Positions 1 through 11,000 of a stretch of 64,000 nt of DNA are shown in pieces; positions within the stretch are counted from its first letter, which is position 1, and the number at the start of each line of letters is the position of its first letter. The notes under the pieces were generated by a model. It ran no database searches. It was not told the origin of the DNA and worked only from the letters and a program-made list of their open reading frames with translations. Made by a program: the position numbers and the translations under genes. The stretch comes from Juglans regia (Eukaryota; Streptophyta; Magnoliopsida; Fagales; Juglandaceae): assembly GCF_001411555.2 (NCBI RefSeq), contig NC_049912.1, positions 2,373,001 through 2,437,000 of the forward strand, given 5' to 3'.

Positions 1-234
1 TCTATTTAAAATCAATCTCTTAATAACATTATTTCGTCCATGTAAGCCCTAATTATCTCAAATACTCATTACAATTCAAATTGAATTAAAACTTTATCCA
101 AAATACAATTAAACAAATTCAGGAAAGTTTGCTTGACTGAGGGTCTAGCAAACGTCTAGAAAACTTGTTCACGGGTGTTGCTTATTTGCCATTGTTGGTC
201 AATTGAACATCCAACAAACTTCTTTGTTAGTACT

Positions 235-535
235 CTGTGATACCATATATGATAAGGATAAGGGTAGGTGGTGAATGAATTTCCACATTGCTTGGAAAAG
301 AAAAGTTCTTGCTCTTTGTAATGCCCCAATGGAAGGCCCATATGATAAGGGGGGATATTGTGATACACCATATAATAAGGATAAGGGTAGGTGGTGAATG
401 AGATCTCACATTGCTTGGGAATTAAAGGTTTTTGCTCTTTATATGGTTCTAATGGAGCTCCAATTGTGTCATTGACTAGTCATTTTTTAGTATAGACTAT
501 GTGGTTTGGGCATTCCATTGGAGCGTTACATACTC
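235..535 (+). repeat. Dispersed GTGATACC-CATAT repeat, copy A
   Basis: The block starting GTGATACCATATATGATAAGG (about 237) is followed 124 bp later by a second, slightly diverged start (about 361), both running into AAGGATAAGGGTAGGTGGTGAATGA. The rest (to about 535, ending near CATTCCATTGGAGCGTTAC) matches, in reverse orientation, the block at 20921-21235. Two similar starts inside one copy suggest a short element with terminal direct repeats (TRIM-like) or a tandem duplication. There is no coding capacity. Confidence 0.6.
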
Positions 536-1306
536 GCTCGACCAAACATTAAGCGACGAGCAAACGCTCCTATTAGGCTATTGTTGCACGATTTTATCCT
601 CCTTTCAAGCCATTCTTGTCCTCTATGCACTTTTATGCATTTGATAGCCATAGGCTCTGCATCAAGATAAGTAGATTTTTTGATTTTTTAGGGTAGTTTT
701 TGTTTTAGATTGAGTTTTTTTCTTTTCACTGAAATCTAGACAAATGATTGGATGAACAGTTGAAATTTTTGGAAAAAAAAAAAAACACTAACCAAACATG
801 GGCATAGTTTATGCATTGATTAATTAGTGAATCTAGGATAAAACTGGCTTATATGGAGATAGGATGACGGTATTTTTCTTGAAAATTTCTGAAACTTTTG
901 AGAAAACTTATTGAAGATGGGTTTTTATGGGGTTTTGTGAAAGTGGTGGGATCCATTAAAAATATGTTTGGGCTGACAAAGTTTTTAAAAGATGTTTTTA
1001 TTGGGAAGTTTTTTTTTTTTTTTTTTATTTGCACCGGGTGCCTAGGAACATTTTTTTGGAAATTGTTTTGGTGTAAACATGTTTGAATTGAGAGTTAAAA
1101 AATTTTGAGAAAATTTTCATGAAGTCATTGTTGCCAAACCTTGCCTTAGGGGGAAGGAACTTGAGGTATTGCCGAGACTTGGTGGAGTGTCTGGGTTTGC
1201 CACCAATCCAAATCTTCAAATGGTGAGCATGGGCTCACGAGTCACCACCCATGACGGAGAGAACTAATTTTTTGGTACCTCTTTAGGCACCTTGTGGGTT
1301 AACACA
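536..1306. other. No gene recognised; presumed U2AF65 intron or upstream sequence
   Basis: AT-rich sequence with homopolymer T and A runs (771-784, 1010-1026) and only short open frames unlike any family I know. Positions 1-234 are similar. If the U2AF65 RS-domain exon lies left of the window, all of this is intron. Confidence 0.5.
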
Positions 1307-2359
1307 TTACTTCAGACAAGGTAGTGATAGTAACAATGATGCTGTTGAGGTGTGGAATTTGTGTGCAATAGATGGCGTCGAGGAAATGATGGGGTTGTCG
1401 TTGGTGCCTTGTGAGGAGGAATATTTAGGGCCCGGTGTACAGTTTGGAGTTGAGTCTAGGGAAGATGTTGTCCCCCTGATACATCTTCCACCGATCAACG
1501 ATATAGCTGGTTCATTATCGGATTGGGTTTTGCAAAAGGTTAATGAGATACAGCAGTGTATGTGGATTACATGTGGAGGATCTGAGGACCAATTCACATC
1601 ACTACTCACTGCAATTGAGGCGGGTCACTTGGAACTAAATCAAGTTCTGAGAAGACCAGGGAGTTAAAGCGTACTTGGGAAATCAACTACAAAGCTAAGA
1701 GAGGTAGTCCTAGTCGAGGGAGGACTAGAGGGAGGGCTAGACCAGGTCTATTATGCAGCCCAAGATTTAACTTGGAATGTCTGAGGACAATGTTTGAGGA
1801 CTAAGATATATTTCTTGTAGGATTGTTGGAGTTTGTGGAGTTGCCAATACGTAGGATGGTCCTATTTAGCTTCTAAGGGAGCTTCGGGTGGAGTATTAGT
1901 TATGTGGGATACAAGGGTGGTGGAGAGAGTTGAGGAGTGTGTTGGGGAATTTACAGTGGCTTGCCTTTTCAAAAAAGGTGGTAGATGATTTCGAGTGGGC
2001 CCTTGCCAGAGTTTATGGGCCAAACTTGGATTGGTGGAACATGCCCTGGTGCATTGGTGGTGGCTTCAACATTACTCGTTTCCCAAGTGAGAAATCGGGG
2101 GAAGCGAGTCTTTGTCCCAAGCAAGAGGTTGGAGGATCATTAATATGGTCATCCAATTGGGCTTTGTCTAGATTGGATAGGTTTCTAATTTCTCCCTCTT
2201 GGGCTTTGTTCATATCATTTTCCTATCATGGGCTTAATGTTCATGATTTCCTTGTATCTATTTTTGCTCCCTAGCTAGGTGCTTTCTCATGTATACGTCC
2301 AGTCTACTTGGCTATGCCTATTGATATTAAATTATTAATAACTTCTTACTTATAAAAAA
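1307..2359 (+). mobile_element. Internally deleted L1-type LINE copy, sense to U2AF65
   Basis: The + frame at 1350-1667 encodes a segment with LPPINDI...WVLQKVNEIQQ, closely like the minus-strand frame at 10525-10938 of another LINE copy ([17 protein letters not shown]). The frame at 1930-2274 contains pieces of the AP-endonuclease domain ([35 protein letters not shown]), with large internal deletions relative to the intact domain at 15533-16609. The reverse transcriptase is absent. The 3' end has the family tail (GTATAC...CTACTTGGCTATGCCTA) and an A run at 2353-2359. The catalytic Asp of the GDFN-type endonuclease motif is Gly here. The copy is non-functional. Confidence 0.8.
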
Positions 2360-2847
2360 ATGAAGTTTTAACATCTTGGGGATTATAACCGTAAAATAGT
2401 GTGGTAAACTTTTTGTCCACCATTAGCTGATAGGTTCCGACTTTTGTAAATTCATCGCCTTTATTGAACATATTAATCTATTTGGTTTGTTATAAGGTAG
2501 ACTCCATTATTGAGTTCTACTGTGGTGGGTATAATAATGGAATGCATATTTCTCTAAGTTGCATGAATTATAGTGATATTGTGTCGCTGAGGTCATGAAC
2601 GTTACTAAAATGTCATTCGGGTATAAGTTACCCAAGATATTATGCTGCATATTGTTTCGATTTTTTTTTTTTATGCATCTATTTTTTTTTTTTTGTTTGG
2701 TGGTGTTTTGCATTAGGTTGATGTGGCCATTCTATTTTGCTGTCATGTTTCTTCTTTTGTGGTTTACCCATTTTGTTTCGATTATGTACTCAAATGCCGA
2801 GTGCTTAAAAGAATGTCACTTGTATACTTGCTCTCTTCTTGGTATAC
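2360..2847. other. T-rich intron sequence, no gene
   Basis: Contains poly-T runs (2661-2671, 2681-2694). The + frame at 2595-2879 is a low-complexity Phe/Leu-rich translation with no family signature. Confidence 0.5.
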
Positions 2848-2850
2848 TAA

Positions 2851-3018
2851 GGTTCCGTTTGGGTAGTGGAGTGTTCTAAGAACACTACTACTATTTATTA
2901 TTTTATCATTATTTTTCACTACTTTTTACTACTATTCACTACTATTCAATATTTTATCATTACTTTTTTATTACTATTCACAGAATATCTGATATCACCT
3001 CACTATCCAAATGCAACT
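2851..3018. mobile_element. Tourist/Harbinger-like MITE next to a splice acceptor
   Basis: Starts GGTTCCGTTTGG and ends CCAAATGCAACT, an imperfect terminal inverted repeat. It is flanked by TAA at 2848-2850 and 3019-3021, matching the 3-bp target duplication typical of PIF/Harbinger MITEs. The interior is rich in TACTATTCACTA-type sequence. Relatives lie at 23373-23533 and 52271-52424. The right end is only 19 bp upstream of the U2AF65 exon that begins at 3038. Confidence 0.75.
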
Positions 3019-3037
3019 TAACAATATTTACTTGCAG

Positions 3038-6000
3038 CAAAAGGATTAGTGGTTTTGATATGGCACCTCCTGCTTCTGCATTGTTACATGGTGCTGCTGC
3101 TGCTGCTGCTGTTGCTGCTGTAGCAGGTAAATGTACCCTCTTATGTATTTAAGAATGATATAATTTTCTTAACTGCCTTTTTCTGTTTGGATATAGTGTG
3201 GAAAGTTCCTATCAAATTGCATGGTGTAATTTGGTAAGCGATACTTTTGTTCCTTCATTTGCACATACAGCTTTCCAGGATGTGGTCTCTAAATGGACTG
3301 TACTTCTTCTGTTTACTTGGTGAAATAATTCTGGAATTCAAACTGAGAGATGTTTCTGGTTTTTTGTTGTGTTTGGTGTTTGTTTGTTTTGTTTCTATGT
3401 CCTATCTTTTGTTGTAAGAAGGCAATGTTGGGCTAGTTGCCCCACTGAGCTGACAATGGGCGTGAGCCGACTTCTGTAGCTTTTATGTACAAGGAGGAAA
3501 CAATGCACCGGTTTGATGGGTCTTGTTCGTCTTCAACCAGGAACTATTGCCTGTTTTGGTAGTCTTACGAATATTACCTCCATAATTTGTACATAATGTA
3601 TTCCTTTCATCTCCTTTGATAAATATTATTTAAAGAGGTTAAGATGTGCTTAATTAACGTGCTCTTGTGGAAAATGGTGATAAGAGTCGAGTTACATTGA
3701 AGTAAAGTAAGATGTTATGTTACTGTTTCGTTCTTAGTAGTAAAATCTATGTGCAGGTCAGATTCCTGGGACTAGCCCGACCATTCCTGGAATGTTTCCA
3801 AACATGTTTCCTTTAGCAACTGGTCAGGTATGATCTTGTGTGTGTGAGCACGCTTTCACGTCCAGTGCAAATGATATCCATGAGAATGCATAATTGTCAT
3901 TAATCACTTGCCCTTGGTTTGCATGCCAGTTTGGAGCTCTTCCTGTCATGCCAGTTCAGGCAATGACTCAACAGGTAAGTTAATTTGGCACTTAGTATTT
4001 CTTTAAAATATATTAGAATGTCTGTATCCTGTTAACATGAAATATGATCTGCTATGTGGTTTCAGGCAACAAGGCATGCTCGGAGGGTGTATGTTGGTGG
4101 CCTTTCTCCAACAGCAAATGAACAGGTTCATCCATCTCATTGACTTTTTCATTGTTCCTACTATCTTTGATCTCTTCCCTCCTCCCCCTTCTCCCACAAA
4201 AAATAAAATAAAATAACACCCATTGATTATAATGATCTCACATGTTCATCTGCAGTCTGTTGCTACATTTTTCAGTCATGTCATGGCTGCGATTGGAGGA
4301 AACACTGCTGGTCCAGGTATGTCGGTGTTTGATATCAGTTTGCCTTCATAAATTACCTGCCTTTTTAATTGGGTAGTTTTTTAAACAACTCTCTCTCTCT
4401 CTTACCCTGCCTGTTTTTGCAGGAGATGCTGTTGTCAATGTCTACATAAACCATGAAAAGAAATTTGCTTTTGTAGAGATGAGATCTGTTGAGGAGGCTA
4501 GTAATGCAATGGCTTTAGATGGGATTATTTTTGAGGTGTATTTTCGAGTTTTATTATGATCAACCTATGTGTGTCTGTCTACCCTTGATAAATTCAGTCA
4601 GAACATGACATGACATTGAGCTCTTTCATTCATTATACTTTTTTCCAGGGTGCACCTGTTAAGGTGAGGAGACCTAGTGACTACAACCCATCTCTTGCTG
4701 CAACACTTGGTCCGAGCCAGCCCAATCCTAATCTGAACCTATCTGCCGTTGGGTTAACTCCAGGATCTGCTGGTGGGCTTGAGGGTCCTGACCGCATATT
4801 TGTCGGCGGGCTTCCCTATTACTTCACAGAGACCCAGATCAGGGAGTTGTTAGAGACTTTTGGGCCACTTCGGGGTTTTGACCTTGTGAAAGACAGAGAA
4901 ACGGGAAATTCAAAAGGCTATGCATTTTGTGTTTACCAAGATCTTTCAGTTACGGACATAGCTTGTGCAGCTCTGAATGGAATTAAAATGGGTGATAAAA
5001 CTCTCACTGTCAGGCGTGCTAACCAGGGCACCAACCAACCCAAGCCTGAGCAGGAGAACGTATTATTGCATGCACAGCAGCAGATTGCATTGCAGGTGAA
5101 CTCATCTGATTTTTCATTGTAGATCTCGTCACAGTATTGCTGCTAATGTTTAACAAGCGACAAATATCTGCGTATATGTTCAATATTATATGCCCTCTGT
5201 TTTGCAGAAGCTCATGTTACAACCTGGTGTAGTGGCAACAAAGGTTGTGTGTCTAACTCAGGTGGTTTCTCCTGATGAACTCAAAGACGATGATGATTAT
5301 CAGGACATTTTGGAAGACATGAGAGAAGAATGTGGAAAATTCGGTAAGACCTTTGTCTGACTAGTGATTACAAGCTGACACACTTTTCATATTTTGTCAT
5401 TTTCACTTGCTAAGATTCTTGCGTATGTATTAATTTTGTCTGTGCTATATCTTTTTTGTTTTACAGCTTTTTTGTAGTCCCACATTCTGCTTTAAAGAAT
5501 CAGGCCTAACATGCACAGACAGAAGCCTCCATAACCTTCTTCCATGTTCACCGAAGAATGTTTCTTTGTATATTATTGATAAATCTTATGCATTTTGAAT
5601 TTTTAATGTGATTTGCAGGTACACTGGCAAATCTCGTCATCCCACGCCCAACACCGAATGGTGAACCATCACCCGGAGTTGGGAAGGTTTGTGTGATTTT
5701 CGTATTTCCATCTAGTTTCCTGCAGTTGAAAATTTACTTCAATGATGCTTGGTAATTTTGATATGGGAGTTGTAGATGTCACGTGTTCCTCCTTTCAGGC
5801 AAATACCTGGCCTTACCTTTCTCCCACGCCTACCAATAAGTTGTGGGAAAGTGATGTGACTTGAGGAAACTTAAGCCAAGATGAATCTCTAATGTGAGAA
5901 AGATGAATAAGATTACTTTGTTGGAAGGAAAACAAGCATTTATAATGGAAATGTTGGTGTGCGTGTGAGGCATGCATATGCCCTAAATTCTGTTGTTTGG

Positions 6001-6226
6001 CAACCAAAAACTCGTCCAGTGCCTTAACTAGAACTTTTTCATTTGCTGGAACTCAAAATTACTGAAAACAATTCTCTGTTAATGCCAGGTCTTTCTGGAG
6101 TATGCAGACATTGATGGTGCGGCAAAAGCTCGTTCTGGGTTGAATGGACGAAAATTTGGTGGGAATCAAGTTGTGGCCGTCTTTTATCCAGAGAACAAGT
6201 TTGCCCAGGGGGACTACGAAGGCTAG
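3038..6226 (+). CDS. U2AF65: U2 snRNP auxiliary factor large subunit (U2AF65), 5' end outside window
   Basis: U2AF65 binds the polypyrimidine tract at 3' splice sites and recruits the U2 snRNP in the nucleus. Ten exons with GT/AG borders join in one frame: 3038-3126, 3757-3827, 3930-3974, 4066-4125, 4256-4316, 4423-4535, 4649-5095, 5208-5343, 5619-5686, 6089-6226 (TAG at 6224). They give 408 residues after a split Ser codon. The product starts KRISGFDMAPP, the usual plant junction just after the RS domain. It continues with an Ala-rich stretch and RRM1 (RRVYVGGLSP). RRM2 follows (RIFVGGLPYY, KGYAFCVY), then a C-terminal UHM-type RRM3 (VVCLTQVVSPDEL; acidic DDDDYQDILEDMREEC; R-K-F motif in GLNGRKFGG). 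It ends FAQGDYEG. The RS-domain and ULM exon is not in the window, so it should lie left of position 1, across an intron of at least 3 kb. No frame break is seen. Confidence 0.95.
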
Positions 6227-7975
6227 TAGTATGGTCTTAGAGTCTTCTTCCTGGTGTTGCTTTTGTACGACTTCATGATTATGCTCAATACTCGCTGAGG
6301 CACTTCATGTTGATGGATATGGAACATATTGCAGCCTATGGTGTGCCCTTTTCTACCCCTTTAATTTTTGCTGTTAAGTTAGGGTTTGCTACAGATTTAA
6401 CATGATACTAAATTAGTTTAGATTGCTTTGTCGATGTTAAGTGGCACAGTAAATACAATTTGGAGTGTGATTTTGTTGTAGTTCGTGCTGCTATTTTTGT
6501 CGTCTTTGTTGAGTAGTGGTATGAACTATTAATCACAATCCCATCGTTATCCTCCCCCAACCCACTTTGCTGACTTGATAGGCAAAAGTGCATTTTTCTG
6601 ATGTGGTAGTGTATTTTTCCGCAGAAATTGGTACCAAGGGTTATGAGGTACTAATGGAGGAATAGTGATGTAGTTTTTTAATTTTTGAGATTATGATTGA
6701 TTTTGCAACAAAAGTTCAATCCCACTTTAAAATTTATAGAAATTATATCGGAAGATTTAATTCAAAAGCATGAGATATGATGAGAGATATGAAGCCCATG
6801 TTTGCTTTAACAAATATATTAAATATTCATTATCTATTTATTTTTAAATAAAATCAAACATCTTTACCTCTATACTTATTAATTTCAACTTTTTATGTTT
6901 TAACTCTTCATCCAATCATTATGTAAATACAGAAGTAGTATAATTTTTACGAATTTCAAAACAAAAATATTCTTGAAAGTTATATTCAAACAATTTTTTT
7001 TATTTTATCTATTTAATTTCACAAACTTCGGTATAATATTAATATTTAAAAAATTTATATTTTCTCATTTGAAAATGTTAAGTTTTGTTATATAAATATA
7101 TATATATATATTTAAGGCATGCAACACCACTCATTATAAAACTCCTTATAATTATAAAAAAAAAATTCAAAATACTATTTATTAGTTTATATGGCCGGTC
7201 TGAGCGGTCTCCATATCCTCTACATCACAAATGTCTTGATATATTAAAACATAAATTTGTAAAAATAGACATTTTCTATTTGAAAATGTCCAACAAAAAT
7301 TTAACTCTCCATGTTTGTCCTTTTGTTTTGAATTTTCAATGGGGCCTCCAAAATTTTTGCGTTGATAAATTTTATGACCTTGTATTATAATTTGCTAATG
7401 TTGCGATTAATATAACAAAAATGGTGGAGGACACGTTTCTCCTTTCGTGAATCTTCGCACGCATTAAGAATTCTATTTGTCCATAGTTCGACATTGTGGA
7501 AATCTAAACAATTTTTATTTTATTTTAAATTCATCTTAGTCCGTGATATTGATATAATTTCATTGGTCGCTAGAGTTCATGTGGATAAATTTTTGTCAAT
7601 AATTTGATTGATATTTTTCTTAAATTTTCATGGAGACCTCGTTAGTCATATCCAATAATAAAGCATCATCATGTTTAATAATGTTTTTTAGAAAAATTTT
7701 AAACATAAATTTCACATTTTATATATTTATTTAAAAATATATTATTTTATTTTTTTATCCACATAATAAAAATAATTTTAAATATATTTATAAATAAAAT
7801 AAAATAATATAATAAAATAATATATTTTTAAGTGAATATACTTGATTGACGTGAAGCTTATGAATAGGTCGACTTTTTTTTTATCCAAATAAAACCTCGT
7901 TAGTCAGGCCTCTCTTTAAACAAAGAGGAGCCTTCGACAATTGTTATTTGTGCCTTGGCCCAACCCAATCGTATT

Positions 7976-7979
<4 letters not shown>
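6227..7979. other. U2AF65 3' UTR and intergenic AT-rich DNA
   Basis: About 6227-6660 is probably the 3' UTR and downstream flank of U2AF65. From 6680 to 7880 the sequence is very AT-rich, with a (TA)n run near 7093-7111, and holds no credible coding frame or recognised repeat family. Confidence 0.5.
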
Positions 7980-8007
<28 letters not shown>

Positions 8008-8076
8008 GCTGGTAGTGGCAGTAGCAGCGGCAGCGGCAGCGGCAGCCGCAGGGTTTTGGTAAAGAAAAAGCACGCA
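7980..8076 (+). promoter_or_regulatory. SF3B4 5' leader with (GA)n and CAG/CGG repeats
   Basis: A (GA)n tract at about 7981-8007 is followed by a GC-rich, trinucleotide-like stretch (GCAGCGGCAGCGGCAGC, 8023-8048) just before the start codon at 8077. GA tracts in leaders are common in plants, and BPC/GAGA-type factors are known to bind them. Its function here is inferred only. Confidence 0.45.
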
Positions 8077-11000
8077 ATGACGACTCGAATAGCACCTGGA
8101 GTAGGAGCCAATCTGCTGGGTCAACATTCTGCCGAGAGGAATCAAGACGCCACCGCATATGTCGGCAATCTCGACCCTCAGGTTCCCTTCCTCCCCTCAG
8201 CTTTTCTCCTTTCTCCTTTTTGTTTGGTTGCTGTTGCTCCGTATTTGCTCGAGGAAAGAGAAGGAAGTTTGGCCCGGTTAGGGCTTTTATTGTGTTCATT
8301 CCAGTTTTGGTTTTATGCAAGGGTTCAATTGTTCGTATTTTCGATTTGTTGATTCCTTGAGCCTGTTTCACTTCTTCTATTTCTACGCTTGTAGGTGACT
8401 GAGGAGTTGCTTTGGGAGTTGTTTGTTCAATCAGGCCCTGTTGGTATGTTCTGGCCTTCCTTTTGTTTACCCAGATAATTAGCGGTTTTTACGCTGCATG
8501 GATTTTGTATTTCGTTTAAAATTCGTAGTATAGGAACTTAGTTTAGTCAGCAAATTTGGTTTCCCGTTCATTATTATTATTTTTTTGCTTTTGGTAAATT
8601 GTTCCCTGCGTCGTACTCTCCAACTGTCGTTTTTTGGTAAAGCTTATTTCTTCGTTTCCCATCGTCTGGGATTTTTTTTTTTTTTTTTTCATTTCTGTTT
8701 TCTGGTTTATATCCATAAATATTTCAATATTGTTCAGGTTCGAATGAAAGATAATCATGTACAACAAACTTTTTTTTTTTGGCAATGTAGGATGGAAAAA
8801 CAGTAAGGTTTTAGAGTTGTTTATTTGCAGCGTATATTTTGTTAGGTGAATACCTTATGGAAACCATCCAAAGTTAATTTTTGACCCTCTCATTATTCTA
8901 ACCCTCCGTAACTTTAGAGAAGAACAGATCACAAATGAGACTATTAAGATTCATTCTTGTAAATTATTGAGTTTTTTGGGAAAATCATGTTCAATAACTT
9001 TATTATCCTGTGTTAAAATTTATCTTATGTTAATCTTCAATGATTAATAGTTTATTCAGTGTTTATTTTATCTGTGTTACTTCAATCCTTATCTGCTTGT
9101 AAGACTGCTCATTTATAACCTTCAGCCTTTCTGTTTCAGTGAATGTGTATGTTCCTAAGGATAGAGTGACAAATCTCCATCAAGGATATGGATTCATAGA
9201 GTTCCGAAGTGAAGAAGATGCCGATTATGTAAGTATTAATCAACTACGGCGACTATGCTATCTGTAAGGTTTAACTGTCGACTTCCTTTAATAGTTCTTT
9301 AATTTTTAATAATCGTTCCTCCCCCGGATGACTATGCAGGCAATCAAGGTGCTAAACATGATTAAACTTTATGGAAAGCCTATACGTGTAAATAAGGTAT
9401 ATTTTTTTCCTAACTATTGTTTGGCAGCTTTTTGCAATTTGCTGCATAAAAATTATTATTCATTATTGTGCTTGAAAAGGTTTAGTGTTCTCCACCCTGT
9501 TCCTTTTGCATCTTTTTTATGTGATTTGAAAACGATTGTGGTGTTTACATTTTCTTTTTTTTTCCCAGGCATCCCAAGATAAAAAAAGCTTAGATGTGGG
9601 CGCAAACCTTTTCATTGGGAACCTTGACTCTGTAGGTTAAATTCTACCATATTATGCACTCTCAAGCTGGCTTACTGATTTTAACTGTCATTACTTGATA
9701 TTCTTCTCAGGATGTGGATGAGAAGCTTCTATATGATACTTTCAGTGCATTTGGAGTCATTGTCACAAATCCCAAGGTAAGGTTTATGAATTTCTTTTGT
9801 TGGCATCTGATTTTAAATTATTTTCTCCATTTCTTTTAAATTGTCCAGAACTGTAGAAAAACTTGTGCCGACTGCCTATCCATTAATAAGACTGTTGGTT
9901 TTCCTATTATAAAGTTGAAATCTGGAGTCATTAGTTATCTTCCAACCCATAGATTTTATATAACATCATTTATGCATAAGGCTACTATGAAATTTAATCA
10001 TGGGCGGAGCAAGGTCTTTCGTGCCGGGGTTCATGGTCCCTACCCCTGTCTAATATGGAATGTGATATCCATCATCACATCACCTAAAAAAGTGTAGCTA
10101 AAAAGGGCACACTTGACTCTTTCACAGCCGTAGAAAAGAGGTTTAATTTGCCATTTGTTTACCAAGAAATTGTTACATGTAGCCATTGCTTATAGTCCTT
10201 GATTATCTTCACATGCCCATGTATGAGGGTGCAATTATTCTGGTAGTATGTAATGATTTTGCTTAGCATTCCCTTTTTTTGATAGGTAAATGAAATTTAT
10301 TTATTTATTTTATTGATAAGTAAAAATATTATATAAAATGAGTAACCAAGTACACTAAATGTATACAAGCGAACACCTTGCCCGTAATAGAAACCCCTAA
10401 TAACCCAAAAATCCCGTGAAAAACAACCCAAAATACACCAAACCGACCCCAACCCCTTGCTTCCCGTAGAGCTAAAACTCTAACCAAAAACCTCATCCCA
10501 CCCCAATCCCTAGTTTTACCGTCTTCACAATGCCCTCCCTTTAGACTTCCCTCTAGAATAGCTACCACCCTTAGCGTCGTAGTTGATTCCCGAAAAAAAA
10601 AGTTGTAACTCCCTGCTTTTCTTTAAACTTGATTTGATTTCAAGCGCGTGGCTTGCCTCGATCGAAATAATTAGTTCTTTAAATTGGTCTTCACATCCTC
10701 CATGTGAAATTCCCACGAACTGCTGAATTTCGTTAACTTTAGGTAGAATCCAATCCGCTATTGGAGGAAGAGAGACCAGGGGATCCACAAGGCATTCCTT
10801 TACACAAGGCACCAACGCCAAATCCATATTCAAATCCCGTACCTTCTCAGCAACTCCATTGCTTCTCTCCAATGGTATGACATCAAGTCCCTTCGCCTCT
10901 GGTGACCCTTTATGTGCAACTTCAGCGGGTCCCTTCAACTCTGACTAGGGAGCCGTAGTTTCTTCGAGTACAGAAGTCACCTAAGGCGAATGACATTCCA

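Noticed and set aside
2595..2879. 94-residue Phe/Leu-rich + ORF
   Set aside because: It is T-rich intron sequence running into a MITE; the translation is low complexity.
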